Source of the DNA: Planctomycetota bacterium
GTDB lineage: Bacteria > Planctomycetota > Planctomycetia > Pirellulales > UBA1268
Direction: 5' to 3'
Length of the DNA stretch: 63,467 nucleotides
Assembly (NCBI GenBank): GCA_018970785.1
Contig: JAGWVR010000008.1
Span: 1-63,467, forward strand
Position numbers and translations under genes: made by a program
Notes under the pieces: model-generated
What the model was told of the DNA's origin: nothing
Database searches by the model: none
The model's input: the letters and a program-made list of their open reading frames with translations, nothing else
Shown here: one piece after another, positions 56,420 to 63,467 of the stretch
How positions within the stretch are numbered: position 1 is the stretch's first letter
Layout of the letters: each line of letters opens with the position of its first letter

Positions 56420-57109
56420 GTGAGCCACCAGCCACCGTCGCGCCGCGCCGGCTTGATCCTCGCCGGTGGCCGTGGCCGGCGGCTCGCCGGGGGCGCGCCG
56501 CAGGGCAAGGCCGGCGTGACGACGGCGGGGCGCAGCTTCCTCGCCCACGTCGCCGCCGCGCTGTGGCCGGTGGTCGACGAGGTCGTGGTCGTGGCCACCG
56601 CGGACACCGTCCTGCCGACCGACGCCGGTCCGGTGACGGTGGTCCACGACGGCGCTCCCGGCGCCGGCCCGCTGGCGGCGCTGGCCGACGGGCTGGAGTG
56701 GATCGTGGCCGCCGGGCGGGCCGAGGCCGTCGTCGTCGCCGCCGTCGACATGCCGCTGCTCACCGCCGACCTGCCCCGGTGGTTGCTCGCCCGGCTCGCC
56801 GCGGCCGATGCCGGCGGACAGGGCCCGTGGTGGATCGTGCCGTGGGCCGACGGGCATCCGCAGGTGCTGGCCTCGGCCTTGCGCCCCGCGCTGCTGCCGA
56901 GCCTCCGCGCCTTCCTCGCCACCGGTCGGCGCGACCTGCGCGGGTACCTCGGCATCCTCCAGGGGCTCGTCCCGCCGCGCGTGCACGTGGTGGGTGCCGC
57001 GGGTGGAGACGTGCCTCCCGCCCCGGAGGCCTTCCTTGATGTCGACGAGCCGGCCGATCTCGATCGTCTCGCCGCCGTGTGGAGGCGCCGCGGCGCGGCC
57101 GGCATCTGA
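56420..57109 (+). CDS. mobA: MobA-like nucleotidyltransferase
   Basis: A 229-residue protein of the NTP_transf_3 family. The nucleotide-binding motif LILAGGRGRRLAGGAPQGKA at residues about 11-30 contains the Gly-rich loop and a Lys; VVVAAVDMPLL has the Asp for metal, and the C-terminal FLDVDEPADLDRL is the family end. It would attach GMP to molybdopterin, as in E. coli MobA. The start is a GTG at 56420, with no clear ribosome binding site. The family call is firm, the substrate less so, since related enzymes transfer other nucleotides (MobA, MocA). Confidence 0.82.
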   Translation: MSHQPPSRRAGLILAGGRGRRLAGGAPQGKAGVTTAGRSFLAHVAAALWPVVDEVVVVATADTVLPTDAGPVTVVHDGAPGAGPLAALADGLEWIVAAGRAEAVVVAAVDMPLLTADLPRWLLARLAAADAGGQGPWWIVPWADGHPQVLASALRPALLPSLRAFLATGRRDLRGYLGILQGLVPPRVHVVGAAGGDVPPAPEAFLDVDEPADLDRLAAVWRRRGAAGI

Positions 57110-57135
57110 CCTACGGGAAACCGGCGGTCGACTCC

Positions 57136-57141
57136 TATACT
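57136..57141 (+). promoter_or_regulatory. candidate -10 element TATACT before the AsmA-like gene
   Basis: The sequence CTCCTATACTCCGCC places TATACT only ten bases before the ATG at 57151. Transcription from it would begin at or next to the start codon, giving a leaderless or nearly leaderless message. Confidence 0.4.
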
Positions 57142-57150
57142 CCGCCCCGT

Positions 57151-60100
57151 ATGGAGCCGCTCGAGCAGGGAAGCAGCGTGGCGAGAGGGCCGCGGCGCCG
57201 GTGGCGCCTGTGGGCGTGCGTAACGCTGATCGCGGCCGCGGTCTGGTTCGCGCCCCAGGTGGTCGTCCTGACCACCGCCCGCGATTGGCCGCTCCTCTGG
57301 GCCAGCGCCGGCCTCGACGGTCGGCTCTCGAGCCGCGCCGCCGCCTGGACGTGGACGGGCGGGATCGAGTATCGAGACCTCGTCCTCACCGATGCGACCG
57401 GCCGGGTGACCGCCGCCGCGCGGCGCGTCGGGCTCGACCGCGGCCTGCTCGCCCTGGCGGCGACGCCGCACGATCTCGGCACGGTCCGGATCACGGCCCC
57501 GGAGGTGATCGTCGAGGTCCGGCGCGGGGGGAGCAGCATCGAAGACATGCTCGCCCCCTGGCTGGCCACGGTGTCGGCCGCGACCCCCTTCCGCTGTGAT
57601 CTCGAGGTGGTCGACGGGGTCGTCCACCTCGTCGACGGCACCGACGGCGACAGCTGGCGGATCGCCGAGGTCCTGGCCGCGGTCGGCTGCGGCACGACGG
57701 CCGACGACGGGTGGACGGTGGCGGGCGTGGTCGTTCACTCCGGCCAACCGCCGCGCGATCTGGCGGCGGCGTTCGGGGCCCCCGCGCCGGGGGCCGGGGA
57801 CCGACCGCCGCGCCCGGAGGGCCGTCTGGCCCGGACGACGGTCGCCGCCGGCGCCACCGCGATCCTCGCACGCCCGGGGGGGCTGTCGATCTCGGCGCCG
57901 CCCCGCGCGGCCGCCGGGGCGCTGGCCGTCAGCGGCAACGCCGTGCCGCTCGGACTGTCGCGGATGGTGGCGACGCGCTTCGATCAGGCGTGGCATGCCG
58001 GCGGAACGGCCGACATCCGCCTGGCGATCCAGCTCCCCACCGCCGGCGGCGCGGCCGCCGGGCTGGCGCTGCGCGGCGCGATCAACGCCGCTCCGCTGGT
58101 GATCCTCGCCGGCCCGGCGCCGCGCGAGGTCGCCGGTTTCGAGCGCTGCGACATCCCGCTCGATGTCGTCCTCGGCGATGGGCAGGTGGTCGTGCGGACG
58201 CTGACCGCGACGGCGCCGGCATTGAAGGCCGAGGCCTCCGGGCGGCTCGCCCTCCCGACCGCCGGCGTCTGGGAGTGGGCCGACACGCTCGTGCGCGACG
58301 ATTTCGCGCTGGCGATCGACGTCGATCTGGCGGCGGCCGCCCGCGCCGTGCCCGGTGGGCTCGAGGTCCGCCCCGACGTGAGGATCACGGGTGGGAAACT
58401 GCAGGTCGCCGCCGCCGCCCACGCCGCCGGTGCCGATCGGCTCCTCGAGATCCAGTTCGAGGCCCGCGATGTCGCGGCGGTCCAGGGGGAACGGCCGCTG
58501 CGCTGGAACGCCCCGCTGGGAGGCTGGCTGCGCGGCCGTCTCGAGCCCGGCCGGTTCGGCCGGCTCACGGTCGAGGAGGCACGGCTGGCCGCTCCGGGAA
58601 TCGAACTGGCGGCGCGCGGCGACCGCGACGAACTGGCGGTCGAATGGACCGCCGACCTGGCCGCGGTCGTGGCCGACGTCGGGGAGCTGGTCGACGTCGG
58701 CGGACTCTCGGCCGCGGGGCTGGTGCGCGGCCGGGTCGACATCACCGGCGGTGGTCCGGTCCCCGGGGCGACGGCGGTGCGGCTGGCGGCCGGCGTCGAG
58801 CGCATGGCGCTCGGGCTCCCGGGGCGCCCCGAGTGGCGTGACGACGAGTTCTCGGTCACCGCGTCGGGGTCCGGTTCGGCGGTCGTCGGTGGCCTGGTGG
58901 TCGACAGTGGCACGCTGTCGTGCAGCGCCCCGGGGGACATCCTCGAAGCCCGGCTCGCCGGGGGCGCGCTGGTCGACCCGTCACGGCTCGCCGCCTGGCT
59001 GGGTGGCCGCACGCCGGTGGGCCGGGTGGTGACGCCCGCGCCGACGGCCACCGACGGGATCCAGGTCGACGTCGCCGTCGGTGGCGACCTGGCCGCCTGG
59101 CAGCGCCGCTTCGGTGCCTGCGCCGGGACCGTCCTTCCGGTGACGAGCGTGGCCGGTCACGTGCAGGCCCAGGCGACGCTCGTCGGCAGCGCCGATGGCT
59201 GGCGCGTCCTCCGCTCCAGCGCCGAAGTCGACAAGCCGGAAGTCGAGGTGGCGGGACGGCGGATCGCCGAGCCGAGGTTGCTGGCCAGCGCCGCCGGTGG
59301 CTGGCAGACCGGTGGCGCGGCCGAGATTACCGCGGCCGAGATCCTCACCGCGACGATGTCGGTGCGGACCGGGGGGCTCGCCGTGCGCCCCGCCGGTGCC
59401 GGTCGCGGGGATCTGCTCGAGCGCCTCCGCGGCCGGGCCCAGTGGCAGGCCGACCTGTCGCGGCTCGCCGACTGGCTCGGGACGGCGCCGGCCGGTGCCG
59501 GCCACGAGCTGTCGGGGCGCGTGTGGGGGTCGGTCGATCTGGTCGACACGCCGACCGGGCAGAATCTCCGCGCCGAGATCGCCGGCAACCATCTCGCGCT
59601 GACCGAGATCGCCGCCGCCGGTCCGGGGCGCACGGTGTGGTCGGAGCCCGATGCGGCGCTGGCCGTGGAGGTGACGCGGTCCGGTGGCGGCGACGCCGCC
59701 GCGCCCCTGGCGATCGACCGGCTGACGCTCTCCTCGGCGACGCTCGCCGTCGCCGCCGCCGGCGCGCTCGGTGAACCGGCCGGGCGCCAGGTGGTCGAGC
59801 TGGGCGGCACGCTGGCGGTCGACTGGGACCGGCTGTCGGCGCTGGCGGTGCCATGGACGGCGGGACGGGTGCGGCTCAGCGGCGGGGGACCGCGGCCCTT
59901 CCAATTCCGCGCCCCGCTCCGTCCGGCGCCGCCGAGCACGGCGCGGCGTGCGGTGCCGTTTCCCGCCGGGTGGCTGGCGGGGCAGCCGGCCGGTGCCCCC
60001 GACGACGCCATCCTGCCCGTCGAGATCACGCCCGATCCGGCCGCCGCCGGGGCGCTGCGGAACGTCGTCCTCGACGCCGCCACCGCCTGGAACGCCGCCG

Positions 60101-60939
60101 ATCTCGACGGCCTGCCGTTGGCGGCCGGGGAGATGCCGCTGCGGTTGCTCGAGGGGCAGCTGGTGTTCGGGCCCTTCGATCTGGCCGCCGCCGGCGGACG
60201 GCTCCGCGGATCCCCCTGGCTGCGCCTCGAGCCCGGGCCCCTCGAGCTGGTCGTGCCCCCGGGACGGATCGCGGAGCGGATCACGGTCTCGAACGAGATG
60301 GCGCAGCGCTGGATCGCGTTCGTCTCGCCGCTGCTCGGCCGGGCGACACGGACCAGCGGTCAGGTGACGATCGACGGCGCCGGCGCGCGGCTGCCGGTCG
60401 CCGACCCGTGGTCGGGGGAGGGGGCCTGTCAGGTGACCTTCGAGAACCTCGAGGTCATGCCGGGGGCGCACGTCAAGCCACTGGCCGACCTGATCGTGCG
60501 CCTCCAGTCGGTGGTCGATCCCCGGTTCGCGTTCGGCGACAAGGCGGTGCTCCTCCGCGTCCGGCCGGAGCCGGTGCGCCTCCACCTCGCCGGCGGCCGC
60601 CTGTGGCAGGAGGGCTTGGTGATGGACATCGGGCAGTTGGTGGTGCGCAGCGCCGGCAGCGTCGGCGGCGATGGCTCGCTGGCGATGGAGGTCGAGATCG
60701 CGCTGCGCGGCGACCTCGTCGGCACGACGCCGGTGCTGGCAAAACTGGTGCGCACGCCGCTGCTGGTGCCGCTGTCGGGGACGATCGAGCAGCCGCGCTT
60801 CGATGCCGCGGCGATCGACGCGATCATCGCCCGGATCGTCGACAACACCGCCGAGGCGGTCCTCCGCGACGGGGTCGGGCGGGGGCTCGAACAGCTCGAG
60901 ATCCTGTTCGGCAATCCCCCCGCCCCGGCGCCGCGGTGA
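57151..60939 (+). CDS. large AsmA-like envelope protein
   Basis: A 1262-residue protein. A basic stretch (GPRRRWRLWA) then one membrane segment at about 20-40 (CVTLIAAAVWFAPQVVVL) anchors it; the rest is a very long, beta-rich exported region with repeated Ala/Gly/Val patterns. The C-terminal third has the AsmA/DUF3971-like blocks (VTFENLEVMPGAHVKPLADL, SLAMEVEIALRGDLVGTTPV, LVPLSGTIEQPRFD). AsmA-like proteins span the periplasm and help move lipids to the outer membrane, so a lipid-transport role is likely. ATG at 57151 is 42 bases after mobA. A small hairpin (GGGCAC, GTGCCC) lies just after its stop. Confidence 0.78.
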   Translation: MEPLEQGSSVARGPRRRWRLWACVTLIAAAVWFAPQVVVLTTARDWPLLWASAGLDGRLSSRAAAWTWTGGIEYRDLVLTDATGRVTAAARRVGLDRGLLALAATPHDLGTVRITAPEVIVEVRRGGSSIEDMLAPWLATVSAATPFRCDLEVVDGVVHLVDGTDGDSWRIAEVLAAVGCGTTADDGWTVAGVVVHSGQPPRDLAAAFGAPAPGAGDRPPRPEGRLARTTVAAGATAILARPGGLSISAPPRAAAGALAVSGNAVPLGLSRMVATRFDQAWHAGGTADIRLAIQLPTAGGAAAGLALRGAINAAPLVILAGPAPREVAGFERCDIPLDVVLGDGQVVVRTLTATAPALKAEASGRLALPTAGVWEWADTLVRDDFALAIDVDLAAAARAVPGGLEVRPDVRITGGKLQVAAAAHAAGADRLLEIQFEARDVAAVQGERPLRWNAPLGGWLRGRLEPGRFGRLTVEEARLAAPGIELAARGDRDELAVEWTADLAAVVADVGELVDVGGLSAAGLVRGRVDITGGGPVPGATAVRLAAGVERMALGLPGRPEWRDDEFSVTASGSGSAVVGGLVVDSGTLSCSAPGDILEARLAGGALVDPSRLAAWLGGRTPVGRVVTPAPTATDGIQVDVAVGGDLAAWQRRFGACAGTVLPVTSVAGHVQAQATLVGSADGWRVLRSSAEVDKPEVEVAGRRIAEPRLLASAAGGWQTGGAAEITAAEILTATMSVRTGGLAVRPAGAGRGDLLERLRGRAQWQADLSRLADWLGTAPAGAGHELSGRVWGSVDLVDTPTGQNLRAEIAGNHLALTEIAAAGPGRTVWSEPDAALAVEVTRSGGGDAAAPLAIDRLTLSSATLAVAAAGALGEPAGRQVVELGGTLAVDWDRLSALAVPWTAGRVRLSGGGPRPFQFRAPLRPAPPSTARRAVPFPAGWLAGQPAGAPDDAILPVEITPDPAAAGALRNVVLDAATAWNAADLDGLPLAAGEMPLRLLEGQLVFGPFDLAAAGGRLRGSPWLRLEPGPLELVVPPGRIAERITVSNEMAQRWIAFVSPLLGRATRTSGQVTIDGAGARLPVADPWSGEGACQVTFENLEVMPGAHVKPLADLIVRLQSVVDPRFAFGDKAVLLRVRPEPVRLHLAGGRLWQEGLVMDIGQLVVRSAGSVGGDGSLAMEVEIALRGDLVGTTPVLAKLVRTPLLVPLSGTIEQPRFDAAAIDAIIARIVDNTAEAVLRDGVGRGLEQLEILFGNPPAPAPR

Positions 60940-60986
60940 CCGTCCCCGCGGGCACCAGCGGCGTGCCCCGTCCCCGTGCCCGGTCC

Positions 60987-62192
60987 TCAGCCCGTGGCGA
61001 GCGCCGTCACCAGCCGGTCGAGATCGTCGGCGGAGTGACCCCACGACAGGCTGACGCGGAGCAGGCTTTCCCCCTCCGGCACGCTCGGCGGGCGGATCGC
61101 CGGCACGAACAACCCCGCCTCCGCCAGCCGCTTCGAGCGCGCGACCGCGGCGGCGGCGCTTCCCACGATCACCGGGAGGATCGGCGTCGCCTCACCGCCG
61201 ACGGCCATGCCGACGGCGGCGAGGCGACGCCGCAGCACCGTGGCGGTGGCCACCAGCTCGGTGCGCCGGTGCGGTTCCTCGGCGAGCAGCTCCACGGCCC
61301 GCAGTGCCGCTCCGGTCACCGGCGGCGGGTGGGCGGTGGAGAAGACCCACGCCCGGGCGGAGTGTTCGAGCCACTGGACGAGGAGCCGGTGGCCGGCCAC
61401 GAACCCACCGGCGGCGCCGAGCGCCTTGGAGAGCGTGCCGACGCGGACGTGGACGCCGTCGGCGCAACCGCTGGCCTCGACCAGCCCGCTGCCCCGTTCC
61501 CCGAACACCCCGGTGGCGTGGGCCTCGTCGACCATCAGCATCGCCCCATGGCGTGCGGCCAGCGCGCACAGATCGGCCAGCGGCGCCACCGTGCCGTCCA
61601 TCGAGAACAGCGTGTCGGTCACGATCAGCTTCCGGCCGTGAGGCGCGGAGGCGAGGATCCGCCCGAGGGCGGCGACGTCGCGGTGCGGGAAGACGGTGAC
61701 GGTGGCCCGCGACAGGCGGCAGCCGTCGACGATGCTCGCATGGTTGCGGGCGTCGCTGGCGATCGTGTCGCCGGGGCCGACGAGGGCGGCGATCGTGGCG
61801 GCGTTGGCGGCGAATCCGCTGGCGAAGAGGAGCGCCTCGTCGGTGCCGAGAAGCCGGGCGAGGGCGCGCTCGAGGGCGGCGTGCGACGCGGAGCGGCCGC
61901 TCACCAGCGGGCTGGCTCCCGCGCCGAACCCCTCGGCACATGCCGCCCGCGAGGCCGCCCGCGTGAGCCGGACGTCGCCGGCATAGCCGAGGTAGTCGTT
62001 GGCGCCGAAGTTGACGAGCCGGCGCCCGTCGAGCACGACCTCGCGCCCCTGCCGGCCATGGCGTGTGCGCCGCGGGCGGACGAGGTCGCGCTGCCGGAGT
62101 CGGTCGAGGCCGTCGGCCACCCACTGCAGGGGCTCGGGCAGCGGCCCGGCGGGGCGCTGGTCGTCGGCCGGCGGTTCGGCGCGGCAGGCCAT
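60987..62192 (-). CDS. bioF: 8-amino-7-oxononanoate synthase
   Basis: A 401-residue PLP enzyme of the alpha-oxoamine synthase family, condensing pimeloyl-ACP or -CoA with alanine in biotin synthesis. Family blocks: VNFGANDYLGYAGDVRLTRA, GFGAGASPLVSGRSASHAAL, LFASGFAANAATIAALVG, MLMVDEAHATGVFGERGSG and VGTLSKALGAAGGFVAGH with the PLP lysine at Lys256. The ATG at 62192 lies five bases after the stop of the EVE gene, so the two are in one transcript. With birA in the same window it supports biotin synthesis and use. A glycine acetyltransferase-like role cannot be excluded. Confidence 0.9.
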   Translation of the reverse strand: MACRAEPPADDQRPAGPLPEPLQWVADGLDRLRQRDLVRPRRTRHGRQGREVVLDGRRLVNFGANDYLGYAGDVRLTRAASRAACAEGFGAGASPLVSGRSASHAALERALARLLGTDEALLFASGFAANAATIAALVGPGDTIASDARNHASIVDGCRLSRATVTVFPHRDVAALGRILASAPHGRKLIVTDTLFSMDGTVAPLADLCALAARHGAMLMVDEAHATGVFGERGSGLVEASGCADGVHVRVGTLSKALGAAGGFVAGHRLLVQWLEHSARAWVFSTAHPPPVTGAALRAVELLAEEPHRRTELVATATVLRRRLAAVGMAVGGEATPILPVIVGSAAAAVARSKRLAEAGLFVPAIRPPSVPEGESLLRVSLSWGHSADDLDRLVTALATG

Positions 62193-62196
62193 CGCG

Positions 62197-62664
62197 TCAG
62201 GCCTTCCGTCGGGACAGCGCCACGACCGCCCTGAAGTGTGCGGCACTCACCGGCATCACCGACAGCCGGCTCCCCTTGCGGAGCAGCTCCATGCCGGCCA
62301 GCGCCGCCACGCCGCGCAACTCGTCGAGCGGCAGCACCCGGGGGAAGATCTCGACGAGGCGGACGTCGACCGTCGACCAGACGGGATCGGCGGCGGTCGC
62401 GCGGGGATCGTGACCGGGGCTCCGCGGATCGAGCGCGGTCGTGTCGGGGCGGGCCGTGCCGACCACCTCGACGATGCCGACGACGGCCGACGGCGCGGCA
62501 TTGGAGTGGTAGAACAGGCAGCGGTCCCCCGCGGCCATCGCGCGGAGGTAGTTGCGTGCCTGAAAATTCCGCACCCCGTCCCACGACGTGGTCCGGCGCG
62601 GTGCCCGGGCGAGATCGTCGATCGAGAACGTTTCCGGCTCGCTCTTGATCAGCCAGTGGTTCAT
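62197..62664 (-). CDS. EVE-domain protein
   Basis: A 155-residue protein that is essentially one EVE domain. It begins MNHWLIKSEPETFSIDDLAR, the typical start for these proteins, and continues SWDGVRNFQARNYLRAMAAG, DRCLFYHSNAAPSAVVGIVE and VDVRLVEIFPRVLPLDEL. EVE domains bind modified bases in DNA or RNA; human THYN1 and bacterial YTH-like relatives belong here. It lies five bases before bioF and eight bases after the membrane protein gene, in a three-gene transcript. Confidence 0.93.
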   Translation of the reverse strand: MNHWLIKSEPETFSIDDLARAPRRTTSWDGVRNFQARNYLRAMAAGDRCLFYHSNAAPSAVVGIVEVVGTARPDTTALDPRSPGHDPRATAADPVWSTVDVRLVEIFPRVLPLDELRGVAALAGMELLRKGSRLSVMPVSAAHFRAVVALSRRKA

Positions 62665-62672
62665 GAGCGCGC

Positions 62673-63353
62673 TCAGCGCCGCGGGCCGCCGCCGGGGTTC
62701 ATCCCGCGCTCGCGCATCCGCCGCTCGATCGCACCGAAATACTCGTTGAACCGCGCCCGCTGCTGCGGCGTCGAGCGGTCGAGCATGTTCTTCCGCCAGG
62801 CGTTGCGATCCTCCTCGGAGCGGCTCCGGGGCGGCCCCTGCGGCGCTCCACCGCCCCCCTGCCCGCCCTGTCCCTTGGGGAGCATCGAGGCGAACTGCGA
62901 CCGGTTCCCCTCGAACATCTTCCGCATCGAATCCAGGCCGTTGATCTGTTGGTCGAGGTAGTCCTGGCGTTTGTCCGGGGGGGTGGTGAAGTAGCCGTCG
63001 ATCTTGGCCTGCATCGAGGCCATCATCACCTTCTCCCCCTCCTTGAACGCCGCCGGGCGGAGGTGTTCGGGGAGCGACTGCAGCTTGCCGAACCACCCCA
63101 CCGCCGCGGTCACGCGGGCGGCCATGTCGAGCATCCCCTTGGGGGCATCGGTCGGCGGGTACTGCTTGGCCAGGTCCTGGGTGAACTGCCGGAACTCGAC
63201 GATCCGCGGATCCTCGCGCGACGACCACCACCACCACACCAGGCCGGCGATGGCGGCCGCGACCAGCGCCGCCAGAGCGATCCACAGCCAGGTCCGCGCG
63301 TCGACGCGCTCGGACGGGGAGTGCCGCACCGCGGCGGCATGAACGCTCGGCAT
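62673..63353 (-). CDS. single-span membrane protein of unknown function
   Basis: A 226-residue protein. Residues about 22-48 form one membrane segment (LWIALAALVAAAIAGLVWWW) after a short cytoplasmic tail, so most of the protein is probably outside the cytoplasm. The middle (about 50-150) is helical and charged (EEKVMMASMQAKIDG-like pattern, YLDQQINGLDSMRKMF), then a Gly/Gln/Pro linker (GKGQGGQGGGGAPQG), then a basic helical end (WRKNMLDRSTPQQRARFNEY). I do not recognise a named family. It is the first gene of the transcript with the EVE gene and bioF. Confidence 0.7.
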   Translation of the reverse strand: MPSVHAAAVRHSPSERVDARTWLWIALAALVAAAIAGLVWWWWSSREDPRIVEFRQFTQDLAKQYPPTDAPKGMLDMAARVTAAVGWFGKLQSLPEHLRPAAFKEGEKVMMASMQAKIDGYFTTPPDKRQDYLDQQINGLDSMRKMFEGNRSQFASMLPKGQGGQGGGGAPQGPPRSRSEEDRNAWRKNMLDRSTPQQRARFNEYFGAIERRMRERGMNPGGGPRR

Positions 63354-63388
63354 GGGTCGGGCTCCGGAACGGGATCGAGTGAGCTCCG

Positions 63389-63394
63389 ATTGTA
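63389..63394 (-). promoter_or_regulatory. candidate -10 element TACAAT for the membrane-protein/EVE/bioF transcript
   Basis: On the minus strand the sequence reads GCTACAATCGG 36 bases before the ATG at 63353. It is the same TACAAT hexamer as before dnaN. Confidence 0.4.
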
Positions 63395-63467
63395 GCGCCG
63401 CGACGCCGGCGGGGCAGCAGCGAAAACCGGCTGGATTGCCTGAAAAAAAGGCGGGGGGTCGGGCGCC

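Noticed and set aside
63438-63452. GCCT-A-run-AGGC hairpin at the window end, similar to that at 5928
   Set aside because: Only four to five base pairs; too weak to support as terminator or repeat.

Overview
The window is a very GC-rich chromosomal segment (I judge about 70% G+C by eye) from a planctomycete, most likely of the Pirellulales type. The evidence is the gene content: DUF1549/DUF1553 and DUF1501 proteins side by side, a DUF1559 pseudopilin-like protein followed by a small lipoprotein, two giant PVC-type haem-binding dehydrogenase/HEAT/cytochrome c proteins, a DUF1080 hydrolase, a secreted protein starting with the LEPRRLLS motif, and class II (B12) ribonucleotide reductase. I see no IS element, prophage, CRISPR array, rRNA or tRNA.

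Layout. 1-12.6 kb: a truncated unknown gene, a baeRF release-factor-like protein, an ECF sigma factor overlapping a von Willebrand/anti-sigma-like protein, a MalY/PatB C-S lyase, an EF-hand protein, the DUF1549/1553-DUF1501 pair, a small membrane protein, an Xaa-Pro aminopeptidase and a secreted FKBP. 12.6-21.5 kb: tandem repeats, an RTX-calpain protease, a 1486-residue ThuA/dehydrogenase/cytochrome fusion and a Gfo/Idh/MocA oxidoreductase. 21.8-23.5 kb: DUF1559 plus lipoprotein. 24.1-34.9 kb: one long same-strand run, dnaN, a DciA-like gene, gyrB, then six sugar-catabolism genes (tagaturonate epimerase UxaE, TIM-barrel isomerase, FucU mutarotase, aldo/keto reductase, fuconolactonase-type amidohydrolase, zinc dehydrogenase) and pgk. 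35.3-41 kb: a sialidase/YidR pair and a second haem dehydrogenase. 41-44.2 kb: nrdJ. 44.8-50.3 kb: DJ-1-like protein, Fur-family regulator, an unrecognised exported protein, two paralogous putative beta-barrel proteins. 50.6-63.4 kb: BirA, RlmM, a 20-residue lysine-rich peptide gene, inositol-phosphate synthase, aspartate aminotransferase, DUF1080, MobA, an AsmA-like giant, BioF, an EVE-domain protein and a membrane protein.

Functionally the window mixes core replication, translation and cofactor genes with exported machinery for breaking down complex fucose-, uronate- and sialate-containing polysaccharides and proteins, which fits a planctomycete living on algal or mucilage glycans. The most unusual non-coding signal is a dispersed, modular hairpin repeat (seven copies, all intergenic, with a compensatory stem change between copies). 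The most unusual coding signal is the 20-residue lysine-rich gene with its own ribosome binding site and strong terminator. Functions are assigned by reading motifs; no database search was possible.
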